Assembly (NCBI GenBank): GCA_016801885.1
Contig: CM028902.1
Location: forward strand, 23,899,580 to 23,963,579
DNA length: 64,000 nt
Direction of reading: 5' to 3'
From: Toxotes chatareus
Lineage: Eukaryota; Chordata; Actinopteri; Toxotidae
Part shown: piece by piece, positions 59,601 through 64,000 of the stretch
How positions within the stretch are numbered: the stretch's first letter is position 1
How the letters are laid out: every line of letters begins with the position of its first letter
The notes under the pieces: model-generated
What the model was told of the DNA's origin: nothing
Database searches by the model: none
Seen by the model: only the letters and a program-made list of their open reading frames with translations
Translations under genes and position numbers: made by a program

Positions 59601-62600
59601 TATGCCGGCGTTTTTTTTCGGTGAAAAAAAGTCAAAATTTTTTTTTTTTTAACCTCAAAATGTCATAAAAACGTCATAGTATAGTATGTATTTTTTTTTC
59701 GGAAAAAAAGTCAAAAATTTTTTTCGACCTCAAAATGTCATAAAAAACGTCATAGTATAGTATAGCGTCAAAATCGTCCAAAAAAAAGTCAAAATTTTTT
59801 TCGACCTCAAAATGTCATAAAAAACGTCATAGTATAGTATAAAAAAAGTTTTTTCGTCCAAAAAAAGTCAAAATTTTTTTCAACCTCAAAATGTCATAAA
59901 AAGCGTCATAGTATAGTAAAAGTCAAAATTTTTTTTCAAAATCGGCCAAAAAAGTCAAAATTTTTTTTCGCCTCAAAATGTCATAAAAAACGTCATAGTA
60001 TAGTATGTATGGTTTTTTTTCGGGCCAAAAAAAAGTCAAAATTTTTTTCGGCCTCAAAATGTCATAAAAAACGGCATAGTATACTATGCCGTTTTTTTCG
60101 GGCAAAAAAAGTCAAAAAATTTTTCGGCCTCAAAATGTCATAAAAAACATCATAGTATAGTATGCGCGTTTTTTTCCAAAAAAAGTCAAAAATTTTTTTC
60201 GGCCTCAAAATGTCATAAAAAACGTCATAGTATAGTATGGCGTTTTTCGGCCAAAAAAGTCAAAATTTTTTTGACCTCAAAATGTCATAAAAAAACGCGT
60301 CATAGTATAGTATGCCGCGTTTTTTCGCCAAAAAAAGTCAAAATTTTTTTCGACCTCAAAATGTCATAAAAAAGCGCCATAGTATAGTATAGGCGTTCGG
60401 ACAAAAAAGTCAAAATTTTTTCGACAAAAAAAGTCAAAAATTTTTATAGCCTCAAAATGTCATAAAAAAAAGTCATATAGTATAGTAAAAAGTCAAAAAA
60501 AGTCGGACAAAAAAGTCAAAATTTTTCGACCTCAAAATGTCATAAAAACGTCATACTATAATAAGGCGTTTTTTTTTGCCAAAAAGTCAAAATTTTTTTC
60601 GACCTCAAAATGTCATAAAAACGTCATAGTATAGTATGGCGTTTTTTTTTTTTTTTTTCGACCTCAAAAAAAAAAGTCAAAATTTTTTTTTCGGCCTCAA
60701 AATGTCATAAAAAACGTCATAGTATAGTATGGCGTTTTTTTCGGCCAAAAAAAGTCAAAATTTTTTTCGACCTCAAAATGTCATAAAAAAAACGTCATAG
60801 TATAGTATGGCGTTTTTTTCGGCCAAAAAAGTCAAAATTTTTTTCGGCCTCAAAATGTCATAAAAAACGTCATAGTATACTATGGCGTTTTTTTCGGGCA
60901 AAAAAAGTCAAAAATTTTTCGGCCTCAAAATGTCATAAAAAACGTCATAGTATAGTATGCCGTTTTTTTTGGCCAAAAAAAGTCAAAAATTTTTTCGGCC
61001 TCAAAATGTCATAAAAAACGTCATAGTATAGTATGGCGTTTTTTTTTCAAAATGTCATAAAACGCGTCATAGTATAGTATGCCAAGAAAAAAAAGTCAAA
61101 ATTTTTTTCGACCTCAAAATGTCATAAAAAAACGTCATAGTATAGTATGGCGTTTTTTTTTGGGCCAAAAAAAGTCAAAAATTTTTTCGACCTCAAAATG
61201 TCATAAAAAACGTCATAGTATAGTATGCCGTTTTTTTCGGCCAAAAAAAGTCAAAATTTTTTTTCGACCTCAAAATGTCATAAAAAACGTCATAGTATAG
61301 TATGGCGTCAAAATCGGCCAAAAAAGTCAAAATTTTTTCGACCTCAAAATGTCATAAAAAACGTCATAGTATAGTATGGCGTTTTTTTCGGCAAAAAAAA
61401 GTCAAAATTTTTTTCGACCTCAAAATGTCATAAAAACGTCATAGTATATCATAGTATAGTATGGCGTCAAAATTTTTTTCGGCCACAAAAAAGTCAAAAA
61501 TTTTTTTCGCCTCAAAATGTCATAAAAAACGTCATAGTATAGTATGCGTTTTTTATTATGGCCGAAAAAAAGTCAAAAATTTTTCGGCCTCAAAATGTCA
61601 TAAAAAACGCCATAGTATACTATCGCTTTTTTTTCGGACAAAAAAGTCAAAAAAAATTTTTTCGCCTCAAAATGTCATAAAAAAACGTCATAGTATAGTA
61701 TGGCGTTTTTTTCGGCAAAAAAAGTCAAAATTTTTTTCGACCTCAAAATGTCATAAAAAACGTCATAGTATAGTATGAGCGCTTTTTCGGCAAAAAGTCA
61801 AAAAAAAGTTTTTTTCGGCCTCAAAATGTCATAAAAACGTCATAGTATAGTATGGCGTTTTTTTTTTGAACCAAAAAAAGTCAAAATTTTTTTCGCCTCA
61901 AAATGTCATAAAAAACGTCATAGTATAGTATGCGCGTTTTTTCGACAAAAAAAAGTCAAAATTTTTTTCGACCTCAAAATGTCATAAAAAAGCGTCATAG
62001 TATAGTATGCCGTTTTTTTCGCCAAAAAAAAAAATTTTTCGCAAAAAAACGCCATTATAGTACCTCAAAATGTCATAAAAAAAAAGTATTTTATAGTAAT
62101 GTCATAAAAAAAAGTCGTCATAGTATAAAAAAAGTCAAAAAAGTTTTTTTTCGACCTCAAAATGTCATAAAAACGTCATAGTATAGTATGTATTTTCGCG
62201 TCAAAATTTTTTTCGCCCAAAAAAAAACAAAATTTTTTTTTTCGCCTCAAAATGTCATAAAAAAGTCATAGTATAGTAAAATCAAATGTCATAAAAAAAC
62301 GTCATAGTATAGTATGCGCCGTTTTTATTAAAAAAAAGTCAAAATTTTTTCGACCTCAAAATGTCATAAAAACGCTATAGTATAGTATGTATGCGTTTTT
62401 CGGCAAAAAAAAGTCAAAATTTTTTTTCGCCTCAAAATGTCATAAAAAACGTCATAGTATAGTATGTAAGCGTCAAAATCGGCCAAAAAAAAGTCAAAAT
62501 TTTTTCGACCTCAAAATGTCATAAAAAACGTCATAGTATAGTATGGCGTTTTTTCGGCCAAAAAAGTCAAAATTTTTTCGACCTCAAAATGTCATAAAAA

Positions 62601-64000
62601 AAATCATAGTATAGTATGGCGTTTTTTCGCCAAAAAAGTCAAAAAATTTTTTCGACCTCAAAATGTCATAAAAAACGTCAGTATAGTAGTATATTTTTCG
62701 CCAAAAAGTCAAAATTTTTTTCGACAAAAAAACGTCATAAAAAAGCGCCATAGTATAGTTTTTCAAAAACGGCCTCAAAATGTCATTTTTCGCGTCAAAA
62801 TGTATAATGTCATAAAAACGTATAGTATAGTATATCGTCAAAATCGGCCAAAAAAAGTCAAAATTTTTTTCGACCTCAAAATGTCATAAAAAACGTAGTA
62901 TAGTATAGTATGCCGTTTTTTTTCGGCCAAAAAAGTCAAAATTTTTTTCGCCTCAAAATGTCATAAAAAACGTCATAGTATAGTAGTATGGCGCGCGCAA
63001 AAAAGTCAAAAATTTTTTCGGCCTCAAAATGTCATAAAAACGTCATAGTATAGTAAAGGCGTCAAAAATCGCCAAAAAAGTCAAAATTTTTTCGAAAAAA
63101 ATGTCATAAAAACGTCATAGTATAGTATATGTATGGTCAAAATTTTTTCGAACAAAAAAAAAAACGTCAAAGTTTTTTTTTCGACCAAAATTTTTTTCGA
63201 AAATGTCATAAAAAAACGTCATAGTATAGTATGTGCCGTTTTTTTTTCGCCAAAAAAAAGTCAAAATTTTTTTCGACCTCAAAATGTCATAAAAACGTCA
63301 TAGTATAGTATGTATGCGTTTTTTCGGCAAAAAGTCAAAAATTTTTTTCGACCTCAAAATGTCATAAAAACGTCATAGTATAGTAAGTAAGGCGTCAAAA
63401 TCGGACAAAAAAAAAGTCAAAATTTTTTCGCATCAAAATGTCATAAAAAAAACGTCATAGTATAGTATAGCGCGTCAAAATCGGCAAAAAAAGTCAAATT
63501 TTTTTGGCCTCAAAATGTCATAAAAAACGTCATAGTATACTATGGCTATGGCGTTTTTTTCGCCTCGCCAAAAAGTCAAAATTTTTTCGCCTCAAAATGT
63601 CATAAAAAAATAGTATAGTATGCGCTTTTTTGGCCTCAAAATGTCATAGTATACTATGGCGTTTTTCTATGGGGCGAAAAAAAGTCAAAAAACTTTTTCG
63701 CCTCAAAATGTCATAAAAAACGTCATAGTATAGTATATGCCGTTTTTTTGGCCAAAAAAGTCAAAAATTTTTCGCCTCAAAATGTCATAAAAAACGTCAT
63801 AGTATAGTATAGTAAAGCGTCAAAATCGGACAAAAAAAAAATCGTCAAAAATTTTTTTCGGCCTCAAAATGTCATAAAAAACGCGTCATAGTATAGTAAA
63901 GCGCGTCAAAAATCGGACAAAAAAGTCAAAAAAATTTTCGGCCTCAAAATGTCATAAAAAACATCATAGTATAGTATGCCGTTTTTTTCCGCCAAAAAAA
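56660..64000. repeat. AT-rich tandem satellite array, about 76-bp dimeric unit, continues past window
   Basis: At least 7.3 kb of head-to-tail copies, by length roughly 95 units. The unit is two half-units of about 38 bp, both starting CAAAAT. One continues GTCATAAAAAACGTCATAG then TATAGTAAGGCGT; the other continues CGGCCAAAAAAAGTC then AAAATTTTTTCGACCT. Measured spacings of the TAGTATAGTA block are 76 bp (57481 to 57557) and 78 bp (60720 to 60798). Copies differ mainly in homopolymer length and in rearranged or lost pieces, more so past about 58400. Open frames inside (for example 61461-61778) are periodic artefacts. No gene is present. Confidence 0.97.
60066..60097. repeat. 32-bp perfect palindrome inside the satellite
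   Basis: Six A, then CGGCATAGTA, then its exact reverse complement TACTATGCCG and six T. It is a perfected version of the imperfect dyad present in most units (CATAGTATAGTATG). Similar TATAC-centred versions occur near 60873, 61613, 63530 and 63645. Confidence 0.9.

Noticed and set aside
61461..61778. 105-codon plus-strand open frame with a roughly 25-residue repeat (KCHKKRHSIV), and similar frames on both strands across the satellite
   Set aside because: It is the satellite read where several successive units happen to be multiples of three. Frames break whenever unit length changes, and both strands show them. No start context or family match.
56660..64000. CRISPR array
   Set aside because: The repeats are contiguous, without unique spacers, in a vertebrate genome.

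Overview
This window looks like nuclear DNA of a ray-finned (teleost, probably percomorph-type) fish. The evidence is split genes with GT-AG introns, dense CA/GT microsatellites, relics of teleost-type transposable elements (a tRNA-derived SINE, a Tc1-like element, the 3' end of a LINE, a long foldback element), and two vertebrate genes lying side by side in the order they have in tetrapods (GAN then CMIP). No tool was run. Gene identities come from matching spliced translations to remembered vertebrate family sequences.

Layout. (1) 344-9450, + strand: gan (gigaxonin/KLHL16), complete in 12 coding exons and 603 codons before the stop, with BTB, BACK and Kelch repeats. It has one more coding exon than the 11 I recall for the human gene. 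(2) 9451-about 18380: gan 3' UTR and intergenic DNA without a recognisable gene. It holds two perfect DR1-type nuclear-receptor motifs and a 25-bp-stem hairpin. (3) About 18380-19237: GC-rich cmip promoter and 5' UTR with a long G-run tract, a full CRE palindrome, an E-box and CCAAT boxes. (4) 19238-52093, + strand: cmip (C-Maf-inducing protein), complete in 21 coding exons and 818 codons, with PH domain, central conserved region and C-terminal leucine-rich repeats. It carries an N-terminal polyglycine run and a proline-rich stretch longer than in mammals. Intron 1 is 17.4 kb. (5) 52094-about 54795: cmip 3' UTR with four perfect Pumilio-type motifs and a polyadenylation signal. (6) 54796-about 56660: intergenic, with a foldback element. 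(7) About 56660 to the window end: at least 7.3 kb of AT-rich tandem satellite. Its roughly 76-bp unit is a dimer of two related roughly 38-bp half-units; shorter, more diverged copies sit at the left edge.

How the genes relate. Gigaxonin is a substrate adaptor for a CUL3 ubiquitin ligase that acts on intermediate filaments. CMIP is a signalling adaptor. Their adjacency is old vertebrate synteny, not an operon. The most novel-looking part of the window is the dimeric, doubly palindromic satellite next to cmip. The gan extra intron, the cmip proline-rich segment and the ordered CA/GT tracts beside cmip splice sites are the other points worth checking.
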